Shown here one piece after another: positions 53,752-62,170 of a DNA stretch of 64,000 bases. The stretch spans positions 248,001-312,000 of the forward strand of contig NZ_JAIZZH010000002.1 of NCBI RefSeq assembly GCF_020421205.1. Direction: 5' to 3'. The notes under the pieces are model-generated. The model was not told the DNA's origin and ran no database searches. It was given only the letters and a program-made list of their open reading frames with translations. The stretch is from Hymenobacter pini (lineage in GTDB: Bacteria; Bacteroidota; Bacteroidia; Cytophagales; Hymenobacteraceae). Numbering within the stretch: position 1 is the first letter of the stretch; every line of letters begins with the position of its first letter. The position numbers were made by a program, and so were the translations under genes.

Positions 53752-55223
53752 CGTCTGATGGGTCGGTAGGTGAAGCGGGCCTGCTCCAGCCGGCGGGAGG
53801 TGCTCACGCTGAAGGCTACTTTTTCCCACAAATACTTGCGCCCCGCCACCAGCTCCTTGCGCTTCGGATCCAGGCTCAGCAGGTCGGCCACCCGAAACTC
53901 CATCGTGCGCTCCTCGCGGCCGGCCCGGTCCAGAAAGTCCAGCCAGGGCTGGTAATTCCGGGCGTACAGGCCCTCCAGGCCGGGCCAGCTCAGCGCCGGC
54001 AGCATGCCATCGGGACTGGCGCTGGTGGCCATCGGGTAGGTGCTGCCCTGGTAGGTGCCCACGCCCAGGTCGTAGAGCAGGCGCAGGCCGGCCCGGCTGT
54101 CCTCACCCGCCTCGAAAGCCGGCGAGGCGCCCTTGGCCAGCACCGCCGGCACCAGGCGCGTTGAGTTGTCGCTCTTGTCCAGGGCCTCGAGCACGTGCAG
54201 CGTGCCGGCCTGGGTGTCGATGGTCGTTTTGCCGTTGCCCACCCGCAGCTGGGCCCAGCTCGTGTCGCGGGTTTTGTTCAGGTCGTCACTCTCCAGCCCC
54301 AGCTTGAGCAGAAAGCCGCCCCCCTCGGCCACCGCCAGGCGCCCCGGGCCGCCCCGGCGCTCCACGTAGGCGTCGTCGGCCACCACGTCGCGCAGGCGGG
54401 TGATGCGGAGCTCCGGCCGCACGGGGTGAAAGTCGAAGCCCAGGCCGAAATACTTCTGCACGCTGACCAGAAACTCGCCCACGCCCTGGTCGGGCACGTG
54501 CGCGCTGAGCGCAAACGTGGCCGGCAGCACCGGCACCGTATCGGTGGGCGCAGCCAGCACTTCGGCCGCCCGGTCAGAGTAGCAGATCAGTTGCTCGGCG
54601 TCCTGGAGCCACTCGCCCGACACGCGGTACCCCACCGCCCCCAGCACCCGCCGGAGCAACGGCACAACGCGCGGGAACGGCACAATCGGGAATTGCCAGG
54701 TGCCGCCGGCGTTGAGCCGGTAGCTGCCGGCGCGGTAGTCGTTGAGCAGGCCCGCCCCGGCTTTAAACGCGTCGTTCTTGTCATAAAACTGCGGATTATA
54801 GACGGTGGGCAGGGCATACAGAGCTGCGTCCGGACGCAGCTCCAGGGCTACGGACCCGAGGTCCAGCTGCCGCAGGGTGCGGCCGTTGATACGAGCCTGC
54901 AAATCGGCCGCATCCGCGGCGAAGGTGTACTGCCACGTGCGCTTCTGCTCGTCGCACTCCCGGTAGAGCAGGCTGCCCTGCCGCCAGAGTACCCCGTCGA
55001 TGTAGAAGCCGCAGGCCTCCGGCTCCACCACCTCGCCCTGGGCGGCGCGCACGTGGGGAAAGTTCAGGGCCCGCAGGTTCTGGGGGCTCCAGGGCAGCGA
55101 AAACGAGTACGACGTGGTGCCGGGCACGGCATCGAAGCGAAACAGCGGATTCTGGATTTCCAGGCTGATGGTGGTGCCGGCGGCCAGATCCAGGGCGCCG
55201 GCACTTGTGACCAATTCAATCAT
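53748..55223 (-). CDS. Phage tail baseplate/hub protein (Bacteroidota type)
   Basis: 491 residues. A beta-rich beginning (LEIQNPLFRFDAVPGTTSYSFSLPW) suggests the distal-tail-type hub; the middle has HVPDQGVGEFLVSVQKYFGLGF, a common pattern of Bacteroidota tail hub proteins. It overlaps the previous gene by four bases. Probably sits between tail tube and fibre. Confidence 0.7.
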   Translation of the reverse strand: MIELVTSAGALDLAAGTTISLEIQNPLFRFDAVPGTTSYSFSLPWSPQNLRALNFPHVRAAQGEVVEPEACGFYIDGVLWRQGSLLYRECDEQKRTWQYTFAADAADLQARINGRTLRQLDLGSVALELRPDAALYALPTVYNPQFYDKNDAFKAGAGLLNDYRAGSYRLNAGGTWQFPIVPFPRVVPLLRRVLGAVGYRVSGEWLQDAEQLICYSDRAAEVLAAPTDTVPVLPATFALSAHVPDQGVGEFLVSVQKYFGLGFDFHPVRPELRITRLRDVVADDAYVERRGGPGRLAVAEGGGFLLKLGLESDDLNKTRDTSWAQLRVGNGKTTIDTQAGTLHVLEALDKSDNSTRLVPAVLAKGASPAFEAGEDSRAGLRLLYDLGVGTYQGSTYPMATSASPDGMLPALSWPGLEGLYARNYQPWLDFLDRAGREERTMEFRVADLLSLDPKRKELVAGRKYLWEKVAFSVSTSRRLEQARFTYRPIRR

Positions 55224-57349
55224 AGCGCACCGGAATCAGGCCCCACGGCTACGGCTGACTGGCCAGCCAGCAGCGGGGGCAGGTACGGGGTAAACTGCCG
55301 CTCAGCGGGCAGTACAAAGTCAATTTCCAGCGTGGGTACCGGCCGGCCGTCGTCGAGCACGTTGACCGTTTTGGTCTTCACGTAGCCGGCCAGCCAGCGC
55401 CCCGCGTTCCAGAGCAGCGCCCGGCGGGTCAGCAGCAGCTCCTGCAGGCCCAGCTGCCGGACCCGGCCCAGGTGCACGCCCGAGGCCAGCTTGAGCACCG
55501 GCCTGAGTTCTCGCTCCAGCACGGCCGTGTCGCCGGCAAGTGGGTCGTAGTCCAGCGGCAGATTCAACTCTACCTGGTCGCCGGTTACTTCGGCATCGAG
55601 CTGGGCTTCCCCTTCGGCCACGAACGTGTTCATGCCCCCCAGCGAGTTGGCGTAGAGCACGTAGCGGCGCAGCGGGGCCTGCCGCTGACTCAAGTAGTAG
55701 GTGCGCACCTCGCTCACCACAAACCCGTCGTCGTCGGCCACCCACACCCGCCAGCTGCGGATGCGGGCCCGCTGCTCGGCCGGCAGCCGCTCCAGGCGCA
55801 GCTGGGCAAAGCCACAGCCGAAACAGAACACCTCGTACCGCTGCACGCCGCCTTCCACTTCGCCCACGTTCAGCTCCTGGGTGGAGTTGTCGTCGAAGGT
55901 TAGCTCCACGACCAGGCGCACGCTGGGCGTAGCTGTCAGAGCCTGGTAGTAGAGAAACTCCGGCTGGTCGGCAAACACCTCCTTTTCCCGGGGCTCCCAG
56001 GTCAGGAAAGGACGAACTTGCTGCTGGTAGCTGTTGTGCCAGGTGCGGGCCCGGGCCTCGGTAAAGCTCAGCCCCCCGAGCAACACGTAATGCTGCTCGG
56101 CCGAGAGGGCTGCCGCCCGCACCGGCGGGGTGCCGTAGACCTGGGCATAGCGCAGGAAAAACCGCTTAAATAGGCTCTCGGCCCGCTCCGCCACCGGGCC
56201 CACGGCCGCTGGCACGTGGTACTGAAGGTAGGGCGAGAGCAGCTCCTGCACCTGAAACGCCGTGCGCCCATCCTTATCGGCCGGCTGCTCCAGCTCCGCG
56301 CCCACGGCCGTGAACTGATTGCTCAGGTACTGCTCCTCGACCAGCACCTGGCACACGAAGGTGAGGTTGGGCTTCAACGTCGGGTCCTGGCGGTATAAGG
56401 CACCGGCGTCGAGGCGCAGCGGAATGGGGTTGCGTACCAGGTAGCAGTTCAACTTGGAATACTCCACCACCACGTCGGCCGTGCAGCCCTTGGCGTCGGT
56501 GATGGTACAGGCGTGGGTGCCCTCGCCCAAATCATCCCGGAAGGCATCGGTGCTGCCATCGTCCCACAAAAACGCAAGTGGTGGAGTGCCACCGGAAGCC
56601 TGGAGCGTGACGCCAGCCTCGGTTTTCTGCACCACCACATCGATGCGCGCATTCTGGCCCACCACTACGTCACGGTAGAAGCTGGCCTGGTTGGCGTCGG
56701 TCAGGGTGACGCGGTAGGTGCCGGCCGGCAGGTTGCTGCGGCTGAGCGTCGTCACATTATCATCCCACTTAACCGAGAGCGGGGCCTGCCCTCCACTCAC
56801 GGCCAGCTGCACGGCGGCCGTACTGCTACCGTAGCAGGTGGCCACCGTCACGGTGGGCGTGATGGTCAGGGGCAGCAGCGTCGGGTTGCGGCTGATTTCC
56901 CGGAAGCGCGGGTAGTCGTTGCCCGGGCTACCGAAACCAAAGTCCACCAGCGGGCCAAGGTCCAGGGCCGCGTCGTAGTAGCGGGCCGTAATGGTAATCT
57001 GGCCCTTGTACATGCCGGTGGAGTCCACCGAGGGGTCATCGACGTAGCCGTCGCCATCGGCGTCCTCGGGCGTGGTGGCCGGTAGCAGCTCGTGCACCAT
57101 CTGGTACTTGTCGCCCAGGCCCCGGCCGGCCAGTACCTGCTCAATGGCATACCGCAGGCTGTCGGCCGTGGTGAGCAACGGATTCGTCGTGCCGGCCTGG
57201 GTAGAAACGGTGTACTCGCCAGGCACGGCAGTGTAGCCGTGGCGGGCCGTGAACGTGTGCGCCTGGCCGGCCAGCGTGAGTTGAATCTGCTGACCGTCGC
57301 CGGGGAATACAAACTGGAAAATCAGCCGGGAATACCGTTCGCCTGCCAT
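55220..57349 (-). CDS. Large tail protein with two SprB-like repeats
   Basis: 709 residues from MAGERYSRLIF. N-terminus binds the tail (RLIFQFVFPGDGQQIQL). Residues about 165-230 and 236-297 are SprB-type repeats: each has a W-D-D, G-T-(Y/H) and a final TDAxx strand (GTYRVTLTDAN, GTHACTITDAKGCT). The rest is beta-rich. Host gliding adhesins use the same repeat, so the tail may copy or bind such surface structure. Overlap by four bases with next gene. Confidence 0.75.
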   Translation of the reverse strand: MAGERYSRLIFQFVFPGDGQQIQLTLAGQAHTFTARHGYTAVPGEYTVSTQAGTTNPLLTTADSLRYAIEQVLAGRGLGDKYQMVHELLPATTPEDADGDGYVDDPSVDSTGMYKGQITITARYYDAALDLGPLVDFGFGSPGNDYPRFREISRNPTLLPLTITPTVTVATCYGSSTAAVQLAVSGGQAPLSVKWDDNVTTLSRSNLPAGTYRVTLTDANQASFYRDVVVGQNARIDVVVQKTEAGVTLQASGGTPPLAFLWDDGSTDAFRDDLGEGTHACTITDAKGCTADVVVEYSKLNCYLVRNPIPLRLDAGALYRQDPTLKPNLTFVCQVLVEEQYLSNQFTAVGAELEQPADKDGRTAFQVQELLSPYLQYHVPAAVGPVAERAESLFKRFFLRYAQVYGTPPVRAAALSAEQHYVLLGGLSFTEARARTWHNSYQQQVRPFLTWEPREKEVFADQPEFLYYQALTATPSVRLVVELTFDDNSTQELNVGEVEGGVQRYEVFCFGCGFAQLRLERLPAEQRARIRSWRVWVADDDGFVVSEVRTYYLSQRQAPLRRYVLYANSLGGMNTFVAEGEAQLDAEVTGDQVELNLPLDYDPLAGDTAVLERELRPVLKLASGVHLGRVRQLGLQELLLTRRALLWNAGRWLAGYVKTKTVNVLDDGRPVPTLEIDFVLPAERQFTPYLPPLLAGQSAVAVGPDSGAL

Positions 57350-57350
57350 G

Positions 57351-57893
57351 CTAGTTAAAAACTGAAGGGTTGTAAGCCAGCGCGGCCGTGGCCGGCGTGG
57401 TAAAGTCGAAGTCCCAGCGGGTGCCGTACCAGGTGCCGTCGCCGATGGGGCCAATGGTGTCGCTGGTGATGGATTTCTCATCGATGCGCACTTTCACCTG
57501 GCCACTGAGCTGGTGCAGCACGGCCGCTAGGATCTGCTCACCGGTCTGCTCTGTGGCGTCAATGGCCTGCTCGATTTGGTCCTGGTTATTTGAATCGGCA
57601 ATTTTCTGGAACACGTAGAAGGCCCCGGAGCGGCGGCGCTGCTTGTTGTCACCCCCGTTATCTAGGTACTGCGTGTGGCAGCTTTCCACCACCAGCATCT
57701 GGTTGGTTGCGCCAGCCTTATAGTAGCGGCCCAGCTGGGTTCGCGCCATTTCGGCCAGATCCACCTGCTTTTGAAACGGGTCGATGCTCACCACCACGCG
57801 GGCAAAGCGCGGCTGCGCGGGCGAGTGCTGGATGAGCTGGTGGCGCGTGGCCAGGTCGCGGAACACCGCAACGTATTGGGAGTGTCGTAGCAT
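57351..57893 (-). CDS. Tail-region hypothetical protein
   Basis: 180 residues, mixed alpha/beta. Ends 1 base before the SprB-type gene start. Contains a pattern RVVVSIDPFQKQVDL and IGDGTWYGTRWDFDF. Probably minor tail protein. Confidence 0.65.
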   Translation of the reverse strand: MLRHSQYVAVFRDLATRHQLIQHSPAQPRFARVVVSIDPFQKQVDLAEMARTQLGRYYKAGATNQMLVVESCHTQYLDNGGDNKQRRRSGAFYVFQKIADSNNQDQIEQAIDATEQTGEQILAAVLHQLSGQVKVRIDEKSITSDTIGPIGDGTWYGTRWDFDFTTPATAALAYNPSVFN

Positions 57894-58696
57894 TAGCGTT
57901 TCTGTTTGCGGGCTTCCTTGGCCCGGTCATTCATTTCAGCCAAAATGGTGCGCAGGTGCTGGCCGGCGGTCTGCTCCAGCGGGCCGAAGGCCCCGCCGGA
58001 AAGCAGGCGCAGCACGCGGCCCCAGTCGGCTGACTCCTGCCGGCTGCCGGGCGCTGCCTCGGTGGCCACGTCGAATACTTCCGGAAACTCCTGCACCAGT
58101 TGCTGCCGGCAGCCGCGGTACCAGGCCAGGATGCAGAGCCGGTCCACGTCGGGCACCTGGTTCAGATAGCGGGCGTAATAGCCCACGTTGTGCTCGTTGA
58201 ACCGCTCCCGGGTGTCACCAGTCCACTCCGGGTGGCCCGGGCGAATGCCGGGCCCGCGGCGCATCGGGCGGTACAGTGCGGCCAGGAAGTGGTTAAAGGC
58301 CGCGGCTGACTTGCGCTTGGCGTACTGGCAGAAGTAGGTATCGGCGAAGATGAACTCGCCGAAGAGCACGCCTTGCAGGGAGTCGCCCGGGCCCAGCAGG
58401 CGCAGCGGCTTCGGTGCCGGCACCCGCAGCTCGGGCACCAGCTGGCGCGTGAGGTAGTGCTCCTCCGTGAAAATAAAGTCGGTGAGCGGGTAGAGCTGCT
58501 CCACCTGAAACTTCGGCAGCTCAATGAGCTGCTCCAGGGGCGCGCCACTCACAATGCTGAGCAGTCGCAGCTTGGCGGGCCAGAACTGCTCCGGCCCGTA
58601 GAGCACCTCGATGACGCCGGCGAGCTGGCCCCGGGTGAGCTCGTCCCAGGTACTGGCCGGCGAGTACTGCTTACCCCAGATTTCTAGTCGTTCCAT
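57893..58696 (-). CDS. Phage structural protein (tail/assembly)
   Basis: 267 residues from MERLEIWGKQYSPA. Helical, with LTRGQLAGVIEVLYGPEQFW and a basic C-terminus (EMNDRAKEARKQKR). It starts three bases behind the 38-bp element, and overlaps the next gene by one base (TAATG). If the element is a promoter, its mRNA is leaderless. Confidence 0.7.
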   Translation of the reverse strand: MERLEIWGKQYSPASTWDELTRGQLAGVIEVLYGPEQFWPAKLRLLSIVSGAPLEQLIELPKFQVEQLYPLTDFIFTEEHYLTRQLVPELRVPAPKPLRLLGPGDSLQGVLFGEFIFADTYFCQYAKRKSAAAFNHFLAALYRPMRRGPGIRPGHPEWTGDTRERFNEHNVGYYARYLNQVPDVDRLCILAWYRGCRQQLVQEFPEVFDVATEAAPGSRQESADWGRVLRLLSGGAFGPLEQTAGQHLRTILAEMNDRAKEARKQKR

Positions 58697-58698
58697 GG

Positions 58699-58736
58699 GG
58701 CAAAACTGCCGCCGGCTGCCACGGTGAAAAAGGACA
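58699..58736 (-). promoter_or_regulatory. 38-bp promoter-like element, copy 3
   Basis: Reads on the minus strand with TTTTTC, two GGCAG boxes, then CAGTTTTG only four bases ahead of the ATG at 58696. Terminator 58743-58769 directly in front, so this is a fresh start of transcription for tail genes. Confidence 0.65.
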
Positions 58737-58742
58737 CAAAAA

Positions 58743-58769
58743 AGCCCCTCCGCACGGTGCGGAGGGGCT
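58743..58769 (-). terminator. Terminator closing the amidoligase cassette
   Basis: Perfect 12-bp stem AGCCCCTCCGCA with complement and loop CGG; a T run follows on the minus strand. Confidence 0.88.
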
Positions 58770-58888
58770 AGTCGATGGGGAGCATGGGCAGGCCGCCCTG
58801 GGCATTTCAGTGCGTAGCCGAGCGGCCAAACTACGCACGCCAAACCATCTGCCTGGCCCGAGGGCCGCTCCCCGCTGTCGGGAGTGGT

Positions 58889-59122
58889 TTATGCGGGGAT
58901 AAGGAACCCGAACTGCTTCAGGTCGCTGACGAAGTTAGCAATGGAATCGATACGAATGGTGTCGCCGGTTTGGAACTTGGCGCGTTCGGCCATGCCTTCC
59001 ATAAAATCTTCGATACCGACGCTGGGTAGCCAAGGCTGGGCGTCTTCACGCAGGGCCTGTACAATGCCCAAATCGGTGGAGGCCTTCAGCTGGCCCCCAC
59101 CGAGTATGTTGTATGTGGTCAT
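58889..59122 (-). CDS. 77-residue protein coupled to amidoligase (candidate substrate)
   Basis: 77 residues from MTTYNILGGGQLKA. Begins one base after the amidoligase stop (TAG-A-ATG), so expression is tightly coupled. Has a Gly-rich N-terminus (ILGGGQLKAS) and a helical, acidic middle ending FGFLIPA. No known family. As a small protein next to a carboxylate-amine ligase it could be the target or a partner. The role is inference. Confidence 0.7.
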   Translation of the reverse strand: MTTYNILGGGQLKASTDLGIVQALREDAQPWLPSVGIEDFMEGMAERAKFQTGDTIRIDSIANFVSDLKQFGFLIPA

Positions 59123-59123
59123 T

Positions 59124-60107
59124 CTAGCGGGTTTGTAGCGCCGTGCGGCGGCGGGTGTAGTAGGTAGCGATGTCGCGCTGGTTAAAGTTAGCAAAGTCCG
59201 TTACGCTGTTGGTGGCGGGTACTTCGTGCTGGCGGCTGTACTCTACGAGGTTGAGCAGGAAGCGTACCCAAAAAATTACTTTGTCGGCGTTGGTGCTGCC
59301 GCTATGCTGGCGGAATTCGATGGTACCGTGGCGGAAGAAAGCCTGCAAATTTACCTTGTAGTAGCGGCTGGTGCCGTTGATGGCCGTGGCCAGGGCCTGG
59401 GTAGTCGTGGCGGCGCGTATGGCCTCCTCGGTGGCGGTTAGGGTACGTCCGCCCTGGATGCTCCGGCAGTAGGTGTTGTTGTTGGCGCGGCGGCTGCTGG
59501 GCATCAGCTGGTCGATGGTCCGCTCCAGGCGCAGGTAGTTGAGGCAAATCCGGCGCAGGTGCTCCAGGGTCAGGTCGCGGGCGTCTATGTGCACGTGCAG
59601 GCCGCAGGAGTCGTTTACGTTGGCGTTGGTGGTATTCAGGGCCCGGCAGGCCCGGCGTACATCCTCCAGCCCGTCGCAGCCGTTCAGTACGGGGCTTACC
59701 AGTTCGAAGGCGTTCTGGCCGCTTACGCTGGCGTCCGATACGATTTTCCAGTGGGGGCGGGTGGTGTGGTTGTAGCCTTCGCCCTGGGCTTCAATACCCT
59801 GGGCCTCCAGCTCGCCGAGCAGGGCGGTGCGGGTCGGGCCGAAGGCTTCGATTTCTACGCCGAAGTTGCGGGCTACGGTGCGGGGCGTGAAGGTTGCCCA
59901 GGTAGCGGCGGCGGGGGTTGGTACCGGCGTGGCCAGGGCGGCGGTGGCGCGGGTAGTTACCCAGGCGGCGTACACGTTCTGGGCGAAGCCGTAGCCTACG
60001 TTCATCATGGTGGCTACTTCGCGGCGGGTGTGGCCCAGGGCGAAGAGGCACTGCATTTTCCAGGTTTTCGTTACTCCGGTGGTGGCGAGGATTTGGGCGG
60101 CGGTCAT
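59124..60107 (-). CDS. Amidoligase (COOH-NH2 ligase, ATP-grasp/GS-like)
   Basis: 327 residues. Should form an amide bond between a carboxyl and an amine group with ATP. N-terminal 60 residues form an HTH-like helix bundle (LGHTRREVATMMNVGYG). Catalytic part begins with NFGVEIEAFG (the two Glu), continues with SDASVSGQNAFELVSPVL, GLHVHIDARD and ends with GTIEFRQHSG. These are the typical signatures of the putative amidoligase family. Sits alone between lysis and tail genes. Confidence 0.9.
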   Translation of the reverse strand: MTAAQILATTGVTKTWKMQCLFALGHTRREVATMMNVGYGFAQNVYAAWVTTRATAALATPVPTPAAATWATFTPRTVARNFGVEIEAFGPTRTALLGELEAQGIEAQGEGYNHTTRPHWKIVSDASVSGQNAFELVSPVLNGCDGLEDVRRACRALNTTNANVNDSCGLHVHIDARDLTLEHLRRICLNYLRLERTIDQLMPSSRRANNNTYCRSIQGGRTLTATEEAIRAATTTQALATAINGTSRYYKVNLQAFFRHGTIEFRQHSGSTNADKVIFWVRFLLNLVEYSRQHEVPATNSVTDFANFNQRDIATYYTRRRTALQTR

Positions 60108-60141
60108 ATTCGTAAGGCGTTGTTTGCGTGTCGTTTAGTAT

Positions 60142-60227
60142 GACAAACAACGCATCACTTGGCCCGACGAGTCAAGTCACAAAACCTTATTTCCAGCTCA
60201 AAAACGAAGATTCCATGCACGGTGCAA
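60142..60227 (-). promoter_or_regulatory. Duplicated 85-bp leader/promoter, copy A
   Basis: Upstream of the amidoligase. Aligns at about 70 % with 60480-60564; shared words GACAAAC, ACGCATC, CAAGTCA, GATTCCA and GCACGGTGC. It carries TTG and GTTTG boxes in minus-strand orientation. Confidence 0.65.
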
Positions 60228-60303
60228 CACACCGATTAGGCGTGTGCAATCGTGCGCGCACGTGGCCAGTGCCGCCGGCGTTACCCAGGCAGAAAGAAGG
60301 CGT

Positions 60304-60453
60304 TTATCGGGCGGGCTGCTCGACAGGATTCCCGTTCCAATCCACCCACTTCACCTTCCGGGCGTTGGCTTCCGCAATGAACTCTGCCACGCTCTGGCGG
60401 TGGCTAACGCGTTTGCGCTTGGGGGTGGCGGCAGGGGTTGAAGGCTGGCTCAT
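60304..60453 (-). CDS. Small basic protein, cassette member
   Basis: 49 residues from MSQPSTPAATPKRKR. Basic first half, then helix AEFIAEANARKVKWVDW. Too short to name. The same leader as for the amidoligase lies 27 bases upstream, which supports that it is a real gene. Confidence 0.6.
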   Translation of the reverse strand: MSQPSTPAATPKRKRVSHRQSVAEFIAEANARKVKWVDWNGNPVEQPAR

Positions 60454-60479
60454 GACGTGGCGTTTTCGTGTGGTAGTGG

Positions 60480-60564
60480 GACAAACCACGCATCGTTTTT
60501 CGGCCGTTCCAAGTCAAAAAACCACTATTTCAGCACGCTGCTGCAGATTCCAGGCACGGTGCCA
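60480..60564 (-). promoter_or_regulatory. Duplicated 85-bp leader/promoter, copy B
   Basis: Second copy, before the 49-residue gene. The end GGCACGGTGCC is a near-palindrome and may be an operator. Confidence 0.65.
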
Positions 60565-60598
60565 TGGTGTGACTGGAATGGTGCAATCCGGCACAAAA

Positions 60599-60626
60599 AA
60601 AGCCCCGGGCCGTCGCCCAGGGCTTT
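60599..60626 (-). terminator. Terminator between lysis genes and amidoligase cassette
   Basis: Stem AAAGCCCCGGGC against GCCCAGGGCTTT with one mismatch, loop CGTC; A run upstream gives a T run on the minus strand. Confidence 0.8.
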
Positions 60627-60686
60627 CGTGTTGCAGTAGGTGTTGCTCTGTGCCGGGCCACACACCTGTAAACCCGGCAGGCAAAC

Positions 60687-60995
60687 TTACTCCGATTCCA
60701 GTTCTTCGATGCGTTTTTCCAGACCGGCCACAACCTGAATCAATCCCTGCTCCAGGTTGCTCAGCGGCGTGAGTGGGTACAGGTCGTAGGCACCCAGGAT
60801 GGCCAGGCCTTCCCCCACACCTACAAACACCGGGGCAGCCTTGGGCTGGCGAGGCGGCGGCTCTGGGGCCGCCTCCTGCTCGGGAGCTGATGCGTCGCCG
60901 GGCTGCCAGCGAAATCCGTCGTCGGTACCGTTGGGGTCCGGATCTGGGGGCCGATTGCCGAAGCCAATCGGGCGCTTGGGTGGGGTTTTAGCCAT
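60687..60995 (-). CDS. Hypothetical phage protein
   Basis: 102 residues from MAKTPPKRP. N-terminal 60 residues are Pro/Asp-rich and disordered; the end is a helix (LEQGLIQVVAGLEKRIEELE), suggesting oligomerisation. Follows the lysis genes. Confidence 0.6.
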   Translation of the reverse strand: MAKTPPKRPIGFGNRPPDPDPNGTDDGFRWQPGDASAPEQEAAPEPPPRQPKAAPVFVGVGEGLAILGAYDLYPLTPLSNLEQGLIQVVAGLEKRIEELESE

Positions 60996-61164
60996 GGTAC
61001 AGCAGTCGTGGCAAGCCGGGGTAATCGCTGCGAACACCAGTAAACTCTTCCGAGCACCTTAGCATACGGGTCATGCTCCCGCTCTACACCCCGGCCGTAT
61101 GACGACGGCCGAAGTGCTCGGATTGTGATTTTACTAGTAGTTCGCGTGGCGAAGGTAGGAAACC

Positions 61165-61196
61165 AAACTGCCCCGGCAGCACGGCCGGGGCAGTTT
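61165..61196 (-). terminator. Terminator after the lysis genes
   Basis: Perfect 13-bp stem AAACTGCCCCGGC with complement, 6-base loop. Three bases before the end of the spanin-like gene. Confidence 0.8.
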
Positions 61197-61198
61197 AT

Positions 61199-61603
61199 TT
61201 ATTTGCGCCAGGGCTTCAGCCAGCAGACCAGGCTAATAGCACCCAGAACTACCAAGCCAATCGTCAGCTGCTGGCCGGTAATCCCCTCCTGCACAGTACT
61301 GGTGGTTTCCGGGTTACCAACATTCTTCAGCTTCACTTTGCGGGCAGCCGGCGCATTCACGTTGGCCAGGGCCTGGGTCTGGGCGGCCACCCACTTCTCC
61401 CGCTGCTTCGGCGTGGCCGCCGGCGGCGGCGGCACCAGGTACGCCGGCAGCTGGGCCTGCGTCTGCAGCTGCTCGGGCGTGGGCGCCGCCACCAGGGGCG
61501 GCACCTCCCGAGTGGCCGCGCAGCCGGCGGCCAGGTAGAAGATCAGCAGGATGAAAGCAATCAGGGCCCAATCCCGGAATTTGAGTTCTTTTAGTGCATT
61601 CAT
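61199..61603 (-). CDS. Small lysis-associated membrane protein (spanin-like)
   Basis: 134 residues. One N-terminal membrane helix with a lipobox-like Cys (LIFYLAAGCAATR), then a Pro/Gln-rich, helical part (LQTQAQLPAYLVPP, KQREKWVAAQTQAL) and a second hydrophobic stretch at the end (LTIGLVVLGAISLVCWL). This topology fits an inner/outer membrane linking (spanin-like) role. Overlaps the endolysin by four bases. Confidence 0.65.
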   Translation of the reverse strand: MNALKELKFRDWALIAFILLIFYLAAGCAATREVPPLVAAPTPEQLQTQAQLPAYLVPPPPAATPKQREKWVAAQTQALANVNAPAARKVKLKNVGNPETTSTVQEGITGQQLTIGLVVLGAISLVCWLKPWRK

Positions 61604-62160
61604 GACGCCGCCGGTTTAGGAACTACACCACCCGGAATGCCCAGGGCCTTGGCGGCCACCAGGAACCGGTTCATTCGGTCCGCATATCCGTTGGTGCCCC
61701 CGTTGATGCGCTTGGTGATGGTATCGAAGAAGTTGCCGTCGGCCAGCTCATTGAGGTTGCGGCTGTTCCAGTACCAGCCGGCCGACATGGCGGCATGCAG
61801 GGGCTGCTCCAGCAGCAGCGGGTTGGCAATGAAGTCCACGTTGAACGCCTTGCTCAGGGCGAAGTAGTTGGCCCGGCCGGTAATCTGAATCAGACCGCGG
61901 CCGCGGAACTTCACCCCGTCCCCTTTGTAGACGTTGCCCAGATCTTTGCGGCCCTCGTAGGCCGCGCCGGAGGCATATTCGCGCACGGCATCCAGGCCGC
62001 AGGACTCGTGGCCAATCTGGGCCAGGAAGTGGGCCACGCGCAGGGGCGTGTCAATTTTAAACACCGCCAAGGTGGTGTTGATGGCGCCGAGGAACTTGTC
62101 GGCCTCGGCGGCGGTGGTGCCCACCAGGGCAGCCATCAGCAGTTGTTTGGTCAGCTGCAT
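61600..62160 (-). CDS. GH19-type endolysin
   Basis: 186 residues from MQLTKQLL; the upstream Met of the longer frame is in the holin overlap. Cell-wall hydrolase of the GH19 (chitinase-fold) family. Catalytic Glu in FLAQIGHESCGLDAV, a second acidic in YEGRKDLGN, and FRGRGLIQITGRANY. No signal peptide, so it depends on the holin. Confidence 0.9.
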   Translation of the reverse strand: MQLTKQLLMAALVGTTAAEADKFLGAINTTLAVFKIDTPLRVAHFLAQIGHESCGLDAVREYASGAAYEGRKDLGNVYKGDGVKFRGRGLIQITGRANYFALSKAFNVDFIANPLLLEQPLHAAMSAGWYWNSRNLNELADGNFFDTITKRINGGTNGYADRMNRFLVAAKALGIPGGVVPKPAAS

Positions 62161-62170
62161 ACAGTAAAAT

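Noticed and set aside
54195-55385. 396-codon open frame opposite the tail hub gene
   Set aside because: Same cause; no domain, and it crosses two genes.
58743-58769. GCACGGTGC in the hairpin as a third operator of the amidoligase leader
   Set aside because: It is part of a terminator stem; the surrounding leader sequence is absent.
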